Shown here: positions 8,152 to 16,732 of the stretch, in pieces
Position numbering within the stretch: position 1 is the first letter of the stretch
How the letters are laid out: the number at the start of each line of letters is the position of its first letter
Translations under genes and position numbers: made by a program
Virus record (IMG/VR): IMGVR_UViG_3300049893_002332
Location: 1-25,428 of that record
Source of the DNA: a virus
Length of the DNA: 25,428 nt
Reading direction: 5' to 3' (one strand)
The notes under the pieces: model-generated
What the model saw: the letters and a program-made list of their open reading frames with translations, nothing else
Databases searched by the model: none
Told to the model about the DNA's origin: nothing

Positions 8152-8759
8152 ATGAAACTAATCTCCGTGTCTCCAAACATAAACTCAAACTCTGTTGTAT
8201 TGGTAGGATCACTTTCGATTTCTACCAAAATAATGTCATTAGTTTGAAGTGTTACTGCGTTAATTTGATTCGCTGTTGCTAAATCAAATTGTAAAATTAA
8301 AGGTTTGTTTACATCCCCGGCTCCAACCGTAAGAGTGTCTGTGTCAACATTTGGGGTAAGAGCGCCGTTTACGTTTGTGACTCCTGGTCTAATGAGAAAA
8401 GCTCTTACATTAATTAAAGGCGTAGATGCTGAGTCTGCGAAAAAGAATCCTCTTAGTTTTGGAGTACTCTCTCGAACTACCCTAAAAGAAGTTCTAAGAA
8501 TATTTCCCGCTGCAAAAAGATAAGTCTCAAAATTATTTACCGCGTTTAATTTGTAAGCTGGAGTATTTGGACCCTCTACCCAACGAAGTGAACTTGCACC
8601 GCTTGCACCCACTGCAATCCACTGAGATCCGTCACTTACGTAAACTATTTTTGAGTCCGTAGTCCAAATAACCCTCTGAGCATAAACTGCTGGAAGAGGT
8701 TTAGTCCCCTCTGTGAATGCCTCAAACTGCGCTGCCTCTAACTCTCCAAATACTTTCAC
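8148..8759 (-). CDS. Short fibre-like structural protein
   Basis: A GTG start at 8759, with AAGGGG six bases upstream, gives 203 residues and overlaps the preceding stop by four bases (GTGA). The N-terminal 55 residues contain RVIWTTDSKIVYVSDGSQWIAVG. The pattern 'R-x-ixT..sk.....dgs-W..vg' is a common small domain in phage tail fibre and receptor-binding proteins, often at their attachment end. The remaining 145 residues look like a beta-sandwich (TLTVGAGDVNKPLILQFDL, FEFMFGDTEISFI). No catalytic residues are apparent. A virion surface component is likely from its neighbours. Confidence 0.65.
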   Translation of the reverse strand: MKVFGELEAAQFEAFTEGTKPLPAVYAQRVIWTTDSKIVYVSDGSQWIAVGASGASSLRWVEGPNTPAYKLNAVNNFETYLFAAGNILRTSFRVVRESTPKLRGFFFADSASTPLINVRAFLIRPGVTNVNGALTPNVDTDTLTVGAGDVNKPLILQFDLATANQINAVTLQTNDIILVEIESDPTNTTEFEFMFGDTEISFI

Positions 8760-9088
8760 AGGAGCCCCTTTTTAATTAATAGTAATACAATTAAGTTCAA
8801 AGCTATACCAATGCCTATAAAATAAGGTGTATACGACTTTTTTGGTATTTCTTTTTTAAATGATAAACCTTTGTACTCAAAAGGTTTACCAACTTCTAAA
8901 GCTTTTTTCTCACTGGGTAATTTAAAACAAAGCTTACCATCCACAATTTTTAAATCGTGAAAGTGTACTCCTTTTAAAGTACGGAGATCAGGATTGATGA
9001 CAACATCTTTCCTACCCTCATAGGGCTTGATGTCAGCGACTTTTATGCAGTATACTGAGTCATTTTTGGTGATCGCTACTGTATACAA
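8756..9088 (-). CDS. C-tail-anchored small membrane protein, probable TTG start
   Basis: The frame is open from further upstream, but a start at 9133 would be TTG without a ribosome site. TTG at 9088 has AAGGAG at 9099-9104, ten bases away, so it is the better start and gives 110 residues. Residues 1-80 are polar. The C-terminus is one hydrophobic helix (FIGIGIALNLIVLLLI) ending KKGLL, so the protein should be held in the membrane by its tail with the bulk in the cytoplasm. It overlaps the papain-like gene. A holin, antiholin or lysis regulator is conceivable; no family was recognised. Confidence 0.6.
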   Translation of the reverse strand: MYTVAITKNDSVYCIKVADIKPYEGRKDVVINPDLRTLKGVHFHDLKIVDGKLCFKLPSEKKALEVGKPFEYKGLSFKKEIPKKSYTPYFIGIGIALNLIVLLLIKKGLL

Positions 9089-9590
9089 GTTCCATCTTCT
9101 CCTTACATTTTTGATAAAGCTCTTCGGTGTCAATAGATTCTGGGTCTAATCCATAAAGCTCTGAACTTTTTGCCACTCTATGTCCGTAAATAGGTACAGC
9201 ACAACAAACCATTCCAAATCTAAAAAAGTTTGGGATTTTAATTCCAATTCTCATGAGTAGTCTACGAATACCTAAACTGATTAACTGCGGGTATCCGTAA
9301 ATAGTTTTTACTATTTTGAAACCCTCATCACGTATCTTGAAAGAATCGTTGTACCCAATTGTTTTGGATCTATAAATTTCAACATCTACTTTTGGATTAT
9401 TTAGATATGGATCGATTGTGGAAATCACAACCTCAAAGTCAGAAGTCTCAAGTAGCATTGTTTTATGCTCCCATTGGCCCATAACTAAAAAAGAATGACT
9501 CCAACGAGATTTCATAAACCAAGCTATAGTCTTAGAGAGAATATTTTTTTTATGGATGATGAATCCAATATCCCCTTTGTTTAAAATCAT
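9060..9590 (-). CDS. Permuted papain-fold hydrolase (YiiX/NlpC-P60-like)
   Basis: This 176-residue protein opens with GDIGFIIHK, then SRWSHSFLVMG with His32. A lipid- or peptide-binding-like middle part follows (ETSDFEVV, VDVEIYRS, YGYPQLISLG). FGMVCCAVPIYG supplies Cys129/Cys130 late in the chain. His before Cys is the order of circularly permuted NlpC/P60 (YaeF/YiiX-type) enzymes, which act as amidases or peptidases on peptidoglycan or lipid amides. GAGGAG lies five bases before the ATG, and the start overlaps the upstream stop (ATGA). It may be a virion-associated or lysis enzyme distinct from the M15 endolysin. Substrate unknown. Confidence 0.75.
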   Translation of the reverse strand: MILNKGDIGFIIHKKNILSKTIAWFMKSRWSHSFLVMGQWEHKTMLLETSDFEVVISTIDPYLNNPKVDVEIYRSKTIGYNDSFKIRDEGFKIVKTIYGYPQLISLGIRRLLMRIGIKIPNFFRFGMVCCAVPIYGHRVAKSSELYGLDPESIDTEELYQKCKEKMELVYSSDHQK

Positions 9591-10027
9591 GACAACTCCT
9601 CAAGACTCACCCTTGGATCACTTGCATTTAAATTAGAAAAGTCCCAAGATACAGCATCTAATTGATCTTTTGTAGAACAAGCATTCATAGCAGCAATAAC
9701 TTCTGCATTGTACGTCATGACTTGATTAGCCCATACAAAAACCTGAGACAAAGTCCCCACTAGTTCAGAATCACCCATCACAACACCGTTCAAAACCATC
9801 TTGGCAATAATCCCATCGGTTTTTCTAAGGTCATAATGAGCGTCTATAAATTTTCTAGTTTCTTCTTCAAACAAATCTATTTTTTCTTTTTTGAAATCAG
9901 AAAGTGTTTTTAAAAGAGGCGCTTGCATTTCAGCGATTCTAGCTTGCCACACTGATTCTGGAGTGCCATTTGGTAAACTCAACGTCCCGATAAAAGTAGG
10001 TCCTGCATAAACGTCACGTGCTTCCAT
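9587..10027 (-). CDS. Hypothetical protein, possible fibre-associated or chaperone
   Basis: This is a 146-residue, mostly helical protein whose ATG shares one base with the stop of the glycine-rich adhesin (TAATG). A helix-rich centre (KTLSDFKKEKIDLFEEETRK) is followed by SQVFVWANQVMTYNAEVIAAMN and a short Asp/Ser-rich tail. It has no signal peptide, membrane span or catalytic motif. Small helical proteins directly after adhesin genes often help fibre folding or attachment, but here that is only a positional suggestion. I do not recognise the family. Confidence 0.65.
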   Translation of the reverse strand: MEARDVYAGPTFIGTLSLPNGTPESVWQARIAEMQAPLLKTLSDFKKEKIDLFEEETRKFIDAHYDLRKTDGIIAKMVLNGVVMGDSELVGTLSQVFVWANQVMTYNAEVIAAMNACSTKDQLDAVSWDFSNLNASDPRVSLEELS

Positions 10028-11292
10028 TAGAACACCGTCCAGACTTTAGAAGAACAATTGAAATATGAAACAATTCCTTGAGTGCCAGCTCCACCAGCAG
10101 TACCCGCTGCACCCGTACCAAATCCGTTACCGCCGTTACCGCCGTTACCGCCCAATGCTTGAATTGTACCAGCTGCAGTAATAGATCCCGCTATCAGATA
10201 AATAAAACCGCCACCTCCACCACTACCTCCACCACCGCCTCCAGTATTTCCGGCCACACCGTTTGCACCGTTACCGCCTGCACCGCCGTTTGCTTGAATA
10301 GTTCCTAAGTTATTTAGGACTCCGCAAGAAATGTATACGATACCGCCGCCTGCGCCACCACCCCCGCCGCCACGACCTAAGTTAACACCGTCACCTGATC
10401 CTGAACCTCCGCCCGCGCCTCCAGAACCGCCTTGAATTAAAACAATCCCAATCAACAAATCTTTTGTCACAACTCTAATAGGTCTTAAAGCGGTTGTAGC
10501 ACCCGCTCTTGCAGCGCCGCCTGCTCCTGATCCGCCAGAGCCACCAGCGCCAGAAGTTCCGCCATTTCCACCTTGACCTGTTGTTGCAGTAGGAGCTGCG
10601 GCTTGAGCACCAACACCTGTTACACCAGTAGCTCCAGCAGTCGGTGTTCCACCCGATCCTACATCAGCAGCTCCAGCAGCAGCTCCAGCGCCCCCACCAG
10701 TTTGAGAAACGGAGTTACTACCGTTACCGCCGTTCCTATTAATGATACCGCCCACATCAATTTGGAGCGTACCTTTTACGTAAACTTTGAAACTACCAGT
10801 GTTTAAAACACCGCCTGATTGAACGGTTAAATTATTATAAAAAGTAGTTCTAGTAAGAGTGAGTGGTCCTGATAAAACTAAGTTACCGTCACTTCCATCT
10901 CCAACGTCACAATCAAAAGGTAATTGAGCGTCGGGTACGGTTCCAGATGCATTTAGAGATGCGTATCCGTTAGCCACACCTTTTTGAGAAAGGTCTTGTT
11001 TTAGCGCTAAAGCAGCTGCAAGTCCTGAGACATCCGCTGTAGAAATTGTTGCCCAAGCAGTGTCGTAATCAACGCCTGAATTTTTTCTTAGAAATTGACC
11101 AAGCACTCCGCCAATTGCAACACCTGGACCTGCAATCCCGTAGTAAGGAAGAGAATTCCAAACAGTAGCACCGTCTCCAATTTTAGTTTGATTGGTATCG
11201 GTCTCGTATCCAATTTCACCTTGTGATAAAAGAGGATTTACGGATGTCCAAAGAGCTGCAGTACCACGTCTAAGTTGTATTTTTTGAGCCAT
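10027..11292 (-). CDS. Glycine-rich tail adhesin with fibre-type N-terminal domain
   Basis: This 421-residue protein has GGGGGAG nine bases before its ATG. The first 50 residues (IQLRRGTAALWTS, LSQGEIGYETDTNQTKIGDG, W) are the widespread small domain at the N-terminus of phage fibre and receptor-binding proteins. Residues 60-180 include SGLAAALALKQDLSQKG and a strand-rich linker. From about 190 to 400 the chain is extremely rich in GG, GGAGG and GGNGG repeats broken by short hydrophobic strands. This layout resembles T-even gp38-type adhesins, in which glycine strands pack as a polyglycine II sandwich and loops bind the receptor. Receptor binding is inferred. Confidence 0.75.
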   Translation of the reverse strand: MAQKIQLRRGTAALWTSVNPLLSQGEIGYETDTNQTKIGDGATVWNSLPYYGIAGPGVAIGGVLGQFLRKNSGVDYDTAWATISTADVSGLAAALALKQDLSQKGVANGYASLNASGTVPDAQLPFDCDVGDGSDGNLVLSGPLTLTRTTFYNNLTVQSGGVLNTGSFKVYVKGTLQIDVGGIINRNGGNGSNSVSQTGGGAGAAAGAADVGSGGTPTAGATGVTGVGAQAAAPTATTGQGGNGGTSGAGGSGGSGAGGAARAGATTALRPIRVVTKDLLIGIVLIQGGSGGAGGGSGSGDGVNLGRGGGGGGAGGGIVYISCGVLNNLGTIQANGGAGGNGANGVAGNTGGGGGGSGGGGGFIYLIAGSITAAGTIQALGGNGGNGGNGFGTGAAGTAGGAGTQGIVSYFNCSSKVWTVF

Positions 11293-11293
11293 C

Positions 11294-11590
11294 CTATGGC
11301 ACTCCCCCGTCGATAACGTCTAGTCCACCGTACACACTATCAGGTGCCCCGCCGTCAATGTTATTTATAATAGCTTCATTCACGCTAAAATCTATTTCAT
11401 CCGTAAGCGCATTTCCAGTGATAACTACGGTAGTGTCTGAAGAAGTGAGTGTTAAAGTATCTGCTGGGCTATCTGCGGATGGAAATGTTCCAAAGTCTGT
11501 TTGAATAGTAGCAAAAGAATTTGAAGGCACCAAACTAGTTGGTGGCAGCATCGCATTCCAGATAAATGGGTAAGTCCCTCTACTCATCAT
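11294..11590 (-). CDS. Small fibre-related protein
   Basis: This protein has 98 residues; two ATGs stand in tandem and AAGGG lies upstream. The N-terminal 'YPFIWNAMLPP' echoes the 'VFIWNSQQFAG' start of the 815-residue fibre, which suggests a shared attachment or assembly region. The middle is Thr/Ser/Asp-rich and strand-forming. The end, GGAPDSVYGGLDVIDGGVP, resembles a common C-terminal motif of small virion proteins in many phages (A-x-x-Y-x(n)-I-x-GG). It lies one base before the adhesin gene and four bases after the 815-residue gene. It is probably a short virion fibre or cement component. Confidence 0.65.
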   Translation of the reverse strand: MMSRGTYPFIWNAMLPPTSLVPSNSFATIQTDFGTFPSADSPADTLTLTSSDTTVVITGNALTDEIDFSVNEAIINNIDGGAPDSVYGGLDVIDGGVP

Positions 11591-11594
11591 AAAA

Positions 11595-14042
11595 TTAACC
11601 CTTCAAAAACCATTTTGACCTATTAATGCTATAAATAAAAACAGCAGTGTCGTTTTTTTGCAAAACAATTTGTGAATAACTAGCAGCCGACTCTATTGTT
11701 AAATTAAAATCTGTGTCATTTATAATTGTGAGCTCAGTTACAATGCTAGGCGTTGGAAGTGATGCAATAGAAGTATCAGCTGAGCCAGTAAAAATTCTAT
11801 ACTGATCCTTAACACCAGCAGTTAATGAAACCGACGATCCCGTAAAAGTAGCTTCATCCACCGTAACAGCCCCCGCTGCTATAACGATGTCATTAGTATT
11901 TTGAGTTAAATTTATACCTGTCCCTGCCGATAATGACCTAAATTGCGCAGTAGTACCGCTAATACCAGCGGCTACCTGAGAACCAGCCCCTAAATTAGAA
12001 GTGGTAGATAATTTTGCAGCAAAGCTTGTGAAATCAGCTGCTGATAAAAGACCTGGCTGAGATGAGTTAGCGGTTTGGATGTCAATTGAAACGTTAGTGG
12101 CTCCAAAAAGTCTATCGGCCCCATTACTAATTGAAACACCTGTCGTTGCCGACACGATATCTCCGTCACCAGCTGGAAATGTGGCGACGTCAAAAGTAAT
12201 ATCGTTAGTATTTTCAGTAATGGTAATGTTAGTTCCAGCAATTAATTTTCTAAATTGAAGATTCGTACCACTCACTGATGAAAAAACAGAAGAACCTGAA
12301 GCGCCTAAATTAGTCGCCCCTCCAATTTTGCTATTAAAAGTACTAAAATCAGCAGCAGAAAGAAGTCCAGGCCCTGACCCACTAGCAGTGTCAATATTGA
12401 TGGAAAGATTAGCAGCGCCAAAAAGTCTATCGGTTCCATTGGATATATTTACTCCTGTTGTGGAGGTAATTACGTCTCCATCCCCAGCAGGAGGAGCGCT
12501 TGAAGAAATAGAAATGTCATTAGCATTTTCAGTTACGCTAATATTAGATCCAGCAACAATTCTTCTAAATTGAAGTGCTGTTCCACTTTGAGATTCAAAA
12601 ACACGGGCTCCAGTAATACCTAAATTTACGGCTGACGCAATTTTATCGTTAAAAGTATTAAAATCAGTAGCTGATAAGTAACCGTCAGCAATTGTAGTAG
12701 CTTGATTGATTGCAAAAGTTCTATTTGTGGATAAATCCCCACCTCCTGTAAGCGGAGCCGTTGTGGAAATTGTTGTAGCTTTATCAGCTTTTAAATCTAA
12801 TGCTGTTTGAGTAGCTGTAGAAATGGGTTTATTTAAATCTGATGTATTATCTACGTTACCTAATCCAACATCAGCTTTTACTAAAACTACAGAACCAGTG
12901 TACCCATTTACCGATGAAACGGCGTCGGTGTTATCAGATTTTTCCCAAAAAGAGCCGTTATAAATAACGTAATCGCCAATATCGAAAGTAATATTACCAG
13001 AACCAAGATTCTGAGTGCCTGCAGTACCCACGCGGTACAAATCACCAGAATCTCCAACACCATCAGCCAAAACTGGAGAGTTTGTACTAGCATTCCACAC
13101 TCCTAAGTAGTTCATTATAGAACTTGGAAGTTGTGAGAGCGGTACTTTTCCACCTGAATCAAGCTCAGCTATACCATTTGCTACACCTTTTTGAGCTGCA
13201 ATTCTTGCATCGGCTGCGGAAGAAAAGTCTGAGATTGTAGACGCAAGCTGAGTACCTGTATGGTTAGCACGCATTCTATCGGAAGCGTGAAAATGTCCTG
13301 GATAATCTAGTCCGCTCTGAATCGCATTCAATTGAGAAACTGTAATTGTGACATCAGTCACATTAGCTAAAACGTGTGTATGACCAAGATCCGTTTTTGT
13401 AGCTAAAGCATCAAAAACAGCGTTCTGAGAAGGAGCTGTTGCTGTAACACCATCATTTATAGCATCAACAACTACAGCAGCTTGAGCCGCTGATGTAAAA
13501 TCAGAAATATTTGCAGCAACGTGAGTATGACCCACGTTTGATTTAAGAGCTAAGGCATCTACCACTGCATTTTGTGAAGGAGCTATATCTATAACTCCGT
13601 CAACAAGAGCGTCTTGCACTGAAGCAGAACGAGATGCAGCTGTAAAATCAGAAATTGTAGAAGCTAATTGAGTGCCAGTATGATTAGCTCTAGCTAATAA
13701 GAAAGCGTCTGTTTGATTTGCCGTTGCTCCAGCTGCAATACCATCAAGTTTTACTTTATCAGCAGCAGATAAAAATCCAGCAACACTTGTAGTAACCAGT
13801 GCATGAGCAGCCCCTCCGCTACCAGCGTGGCTTAGATCTAATTTCTCAGAATCTAGTTCTTGAATTGCTAATTGCGCGGTAACCGCAGAGATATTTCCAG
13901 AAGGAGTAAATGTTATTTGGGAAGCGGTGTAATCTCCAGAATTTGAGAGTACATCTCCTGTTCTACCAAAAACAGAAGTTACAGCTCCACCACCAAGAGT
14001 TCCAGCGAACTGTTGTGAATTCCAAATGAACACTAAGCCCAT
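11595..14042 (-). CDS. Large repetitive tail fibre protein
   Basis: This 815-residue fibre has GGGG well placed before its ATG. Residues about 60-300 hold repeats of NHTGTQLASTISDF and APSQNAVxDALA...GHTHV, typical fibre stalk units. A KVPLSQLPSSIMNYLGVW element and a VKADVGLGNVDNTSD element follow. Residues 473-577 and 578-682 are two full copies of a 105-residue unit (AGTNITxTENTNDI, TTGVxISNGxDRLFGA, PGLLSAADF), and 683-725 is a shortened third copy. The final 90 residues form a distinct beta domain ending SKWFLKG, a candidate receptor-binding or trimerisation tip. It is expected at the virion surface; the receptor is unknown. Confidence 0.85.
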   Translation of the reverse strand: MGLVFIWNSQQFAGTLGGGAVTSVFGRTGDVLSNSGDYTASQITFTPSGNISAVTAQLAIQELDSEKLDLSHAGSGGAAHALVTTSVAGFLSAADKVKLDGIAAGATANQTDAFLLARANHTGTQLASTISDFTAASRSASVQDALVDGVIDIAPSQNAVVDALALKSNVGHTHVAANISDFTSAAQAAVVVDAINDGVTATAPSQNAVFDALATKTDLGHTHVLANVTDVTITVSQLNAIQSGLDYPGHFHASDRMRANHTGTQLASTISDFSSAADARIAAQKGVANGIAELDSGGKVPLSQLPSSIMNYLGVWNASTNSPVLADGVGDSGDLYRVGTAGTQNLGSGNITFDIGDYVIYNGSFWEKSDNTDAVSSVNGYTGSVVLVKADVGLGNVDNTSDLNKPISTATQTALDLKADKATTISTTAPLTGGGDLSTNRTFAINQATTIADGYLSATDFNTFNDKIASAVNLGITGARVFESQSGTALQFRRIVAGSNISVTENANDISISSSAPPAGDGDVITSTTGVNISNGTDRLFGAANLSINIDTASGSGPGLLSAADFSTFNSKIGGATNLGASGSSVFSSVSGTNLQFRKLIAGTNITITENTNDITFDVATFPAGDGDIVSATTGVSISNGADRLFGATNVSIDIQTANSSQPGLLSAADFTSFAAKLSTTSNLGAGSQVAAGISGTTAQFRSLSAGTGINLTQNTNDIVIAAGAVTVDEATFTGSSVSLTAGVKDQYRIFTGSADTSIASLPTPSIVTELTIINDTDFNLTIESAASYSQIVLQKNDTAVFIYSINRSKWFLKG

Positions 14043-14043
14043 T

Positions 14044-14373
14044 TTACAACCCCGCTAAGTAAGTTACTTGAATCTTTTGGTTAGCACCTGCTGCAATAAT
14101 TCTATAAATCGTTCTATTTCTAATAGGTAAAATCATGGACGCCCCAGGAGGAAGTTCAAAACCACCCTGAGATCCATCATTTAAAACACCTGTTTTACTA
14201 ATAAAAGCAGTAAAGCCGTTTGTACTTAAGGATTGAATAAAAATTCTCTCCGCATTCTTCACTACAGGAGATCCATCAGCGTTTGTTCTTGGTGCTGGAA
14301 AAGCCTGTTCAGTAGTACCAACGTTCATTTGTTGGGAGTCAAATTCCCCGTTGAAATCGACGTAAGCGCTCAC
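14044..14373 (-). CDS. Small beta-rich virion protein after the coat gene
   Basis: A GTG start at 14373 with GAGAGGAG six bases upstream gives 109 residues. The sequence is strand-rich (RIFIQSLSTNGFTAFISK, FELPPGASMILPI, YRIIAAGANQKIQVTYLAG), which suggests one compact beta-sandwich or barrel. It is separated from the coat gene by a strong stem-loop and lies one base before the long fibre gene. It may be a head decoration, neck or fibre-attachment protein. No specific family is recognised. Confidence 0.65.
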   Translation of the reverse strand: MSAYVDFNGEFDSQQMNVGTTEQAFPAPRTNADGSPVVKNAERIFIQSLSTNGFTAFISKTGVLNDGSQGGFELPPGASMILPIRNRTIYRIIAAGANQKIQVTYLAGL

Positions 14374-14398
14374 GTAATTCTCCTCTCAATTTGGTAGA

Positions 14399-14420
14399 GG
14401 AGTGGTTATAAAACCACTCC
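14399..14420 (-). other. Perfect stem-loop after the coat gene
   Basis: GGAGTGGTT, a four-base loop and AACCACTCC form a 9-bp perfect stem 15 bases after the coat stop codon. No T-run follows on the minus strand, so it is not a standard terminator. It could protect or process the abundant coat mRNA, or attenuate downstream fibre expression. Confidence 0.7.
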
Positions 14421-14435
14421 CCACACCTAATTTAA

Positions 14436-15689
14436 TTAGTAAGTAAGGCTTAATCCGTAGAGTACGCCGTTTTTAGAAGGCTCTTGTAAAACGAATTCAC
14501 CCATCAAGCTCATATCAACAATGTATTGATAGCCAGAGGTATTACGTACAGTGAAGTACTCAAGACCTTCTGGAGATTTTTGCTTGCGGAGACCGCCGTT
14601 TGAGTACATTTTCGCCGAGCTGGAGTCGAAGAAAATTACCTCAGTATCGTTCATCTCTTGAAGAGCAACGATAGTTACAACGCCTGCATATCCACCAACT
14701 TGAATCTCAGTCCAACCGTAGTTGTTGATTTTCTCAGATTGAGGAATAACGTTGAAAGCACCTGTGAGCGATTTCAAGTTTTGGATACAGACACCGTAGT
14801 TTCTGTAGCTCATGAGTGCTTTGAAAGGTTTACCTTGACCTTTTTTACGGATCAAAACGTAAGCCTTAAAAATGTTATCGAGAAGTGTTGCAGCAGTGAC
14901 GTTTAATCCTGAAGCAGAACCATCGATAGCAATGGATTGTGTGAAAGGTGTATCTGTTTTAGTTACACCATACAATGTAGCCGATCCACCCGCAGATAAA
15001 GGCAAGATACCCGATAAAAGCGAAGTGAAACCATTTGATTGTTGTTGGTCTGCATAAACTTTTGCATTTTGTGAAACGGTGTACGCAGACAAGTCCACAA
15101 CAGCACCACCAGAACGAGCATCATAGATGGTCAATTCATCGGTATTCATGTTGATGAAACGAATGTAACCAGTAACTGGTGCTGAATCGTCGTCGTCAAC
15201 TTGAACTTTCATACCAAGAACAAAACGCTCTGGGTTAGAAACTTTCAAGATACCGCCAACAGTACCGTTAGCCACTGCTTTATCAACAGCTGTACCATTG
15301 ATAATGTTTTGACCAAGAACTTGGTTCACATAGTCCATGTGTCGGTTGATTTGGTCAGGCAAAATGCGGAGAAAGTTTTGCTCCGACACTTTATCGTTGA
15401 CCATCAAGTCTTTTGCTTCAAACAAAAGAGACGACCACATTTCTTTGTGAGCAGAAACCACACCACGAACAGTCGACTCTTTAGCGATGTCGGATGCAGT
15501 AGTTAAGTCACCGAAACGAGTAGAACTCGCAGGTGCGCTTACGAAACTAACTATTAAGTTACCAAGCTTCCAGCCTTTGTCGTGCTCGATGTTTTGAAGA
15601 AGCCAGTTACGTTTTTTAAGCTCCTCCATGAGTAATTTGTTTGGCAAATATTCATTAATCATATTTGCAAACGTTTGAGTTGTTGCCAT
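14436..15689 (-). CDS. Major capsid (coat) protein
   Basis: This 417-residue protein follows the scaffold gene and has AGAGG nine bases before its ATG. It starts TFANMINEYLPNKLLMEELK, followed by NWLLQNIEHD, and then STVRGVVSAHKEMWSSLLFEAKDL. This pattern is frequent in HK97-fold coat proteins of podophages: an N-terminal arm, then an E-loop region. Residues about 150-215 contain an inserted beta domain (VLGMKVQVDDDDSAPVTGY, DELTIYDARSG). The A-domain-like C-terminal part includes KPFKALMSYRNYGVCIQNL and ends GVLYGLSLTY. The coat shell would be assembled with the scaffold and portal. Order, length and pattern agree; the precise coat family is not claimed. Confidence 0.85.
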   Translation of the reverse strand: MATTQTFANMINEYLPNKLLMEELKKRNWLLQNIEHDKGWKLGNLIVSFVSAPASSTRFGDLTTASDIAKESTVRGVVSAHKEMWSSLLFEAKDLMVNDKVSEQNFLRILPDQINRHMDYVNQVLGQNIINGTAVDKAVANGTVGGILKVSNPERFVLGMKVQVDDDDSAPVTGYIRFINMNTDELTIYDARSGGAVVDLSAYTVSQNAKVYADQQQSNGFTSLLSGILPLSAGGSATLYGVTKTDTPFTQSIAIDGSASGLNVTAATLLDNIFKAYVLIRKKGQGKPFKALMSYRNYGVCIQNLKSLTGAFNVIPQSEKINNYGWTEIQVGGYAGVVTIVALQEMNDTEVIFFDSSSAKMYSNGGLRKQKSPEGLEYFTVRNTSGYQYIVDMSLMGEFVLQEPSKNGVLYGLSLTY

Positions 15690-15719
15690 GATTGTTAACC
15701 TCTATTTGTTAAATTGTTG

Positions 15720-16715
15720 TTATTCCGATTCATAGCGTTCTTGCGCTAATTTTCGGAGATCCTCTACACTGTTTACTTTTTTAGCTGTAGGTGAGACGGG
15801 CTTGCCTTCTACAATTGGGAGCGTCGGTCTGTCTTTTACCGCTGCTACCGCGTTTGTCTGCGAAGCCTGAACCATGGCGGGTCCAAAAAGGCTCATTACT
15901 TGGTTAACCGCTTCTTCAGCGGTTAGGTCTTTTTTCTGAGTATTCCAAGCTAAAATACCCCGACCAACAATTTCATTTTTGAAAGCGCCTTCTCCGTGCT
16001 TGGAGTCAAATGCTTTCATTACCGAAGAAACATCCTGACGGCTTAGGACGGTTTCTAAGTCACGCTCTCGCTGTTGGATCTGAGCGTTTTGTTGTTCAAC
16101 AGTCGTACTCTCAATTGTAGATTTAAGCTGCTGGTTTTGCATCTCAAGCTCATACAACTTCTTTTGTGACTGCCTGCTATCAGTATAAAGTCTTTGTTGC
16201 TCGTTTGGCAACTCTGCCATCTTTAATTTTTGATACATCCACTCCTGAAGATCTTTTTCTGGTATCTGAAGCGTTTCAAAGTAGGTATCGTAATCTTTTC
16301 TCTCTAAACACTTAACCAAGAAATCAATTTGTTGATCTTGTTGTTTATAATGAGAAACTTCTGTGTTTAAAGCCTCATATTTTTCACGGAGCGTTTGGTT
16401 CTTCTCACGCATTCCGTCAATTCCAAAAGCTTTCTCAAAAATATCCCTGACTTCTTTCTCAGACTCAGCGTCCTTGATAAGTCCTCTAAATTTTTCTGGA
16501 ATCTCAAATTCTTTTCCAAAAGATTTAACCTTAAAATTAGGAGTAAACGCAGGCGCTTCAACGGCTGGTTTCTCTGGTTCTTGAAATGTTTTTTCCTCTT
16601 GTTTTTCACCCGAAGAATCTAATTTTGGTAGATCGTCTACTGAATTAAATTGTGTTGGTGTATCTACCGCAGATCCTGCGGTTGCAATCGTTTCTTGAGC
16701 TAATGAAGCATCCAT
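15720..16715 (-). CDS. Capsid scaffolding protein
   Basis: This 331-residue acidic, helix-rich protein lies between portal and coat genes, the classical scaffold position. AAGGA stands eight bases before the ATG. Residues 1-60 are low-complexity, Glu/Pro-rich (EKQEEKTFQEPEKPAVEAP). Long coiled-coil segments with many Gln, Glu and Lys follow, about 90-240 (MREKNQTLREKYEALNTEV, QQRERDLETVLS). The end, PTAKKVNSVEDLRKLAQERY, is a short basic helix of the kind that scaffolds use to bind coat. No enzyme motif is seen. It would fill the procapsid and leave before DNA packaging. Confidence 0.8.
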   Translation of the reverse strand: MDASLAQETIATAGSAVDTPTQFNSVDDLPKLDSSGEKQEEKTFQEPEKPAVEAPAFTPNFKVKSFGKEFEIPEKFRGLIKDAESEKEVRDIFEKAFGIDGMREKNQTLREKYEALNTEVSHYKQQDQQIDFLVKCLERKDYDTYFETLQIPEKDLQEWMYQKLKMAELPNEQQRLYTDSRQSQKKLYELEMQNQQLKSTIESTTVEQQNAQIQQRERDLETVLSRQDVSSVMKAFDSKHGEGAFKNEIVGRGILAWNTQKKDLTAEEAVNQVMSLFGPAMVQASQTNAVAAVKDRPTLPIVEGKPVSPTAKKVNSVEDLRKLAQERYESE

Positions 16716-16732
16716 GTTCTTAATCCTTGATC

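Noticed and set aside
10120-10420. Short DNA repeats such as CCGTTACCG as a CRISPR or satellite array
   Set aside because: They are in-frame codons of the polyglycine region and have no spacer-repeat structure.
10078-10806. Long plus-strand Ser/Thr/Cys-rich frames opposite the glycine-rich adhesin
   Set aside because: They are shadows of the GGN codon repeats on the minus strand and have no ribosome sites or protein-like composition.
15691-15699. ATTGTTAAC just before the coat gene as another CTTAACAAT regulatory box
   Set aside because: It matches only partly and overlaps the ordinary ribosome-site spacer, so chance is likely.
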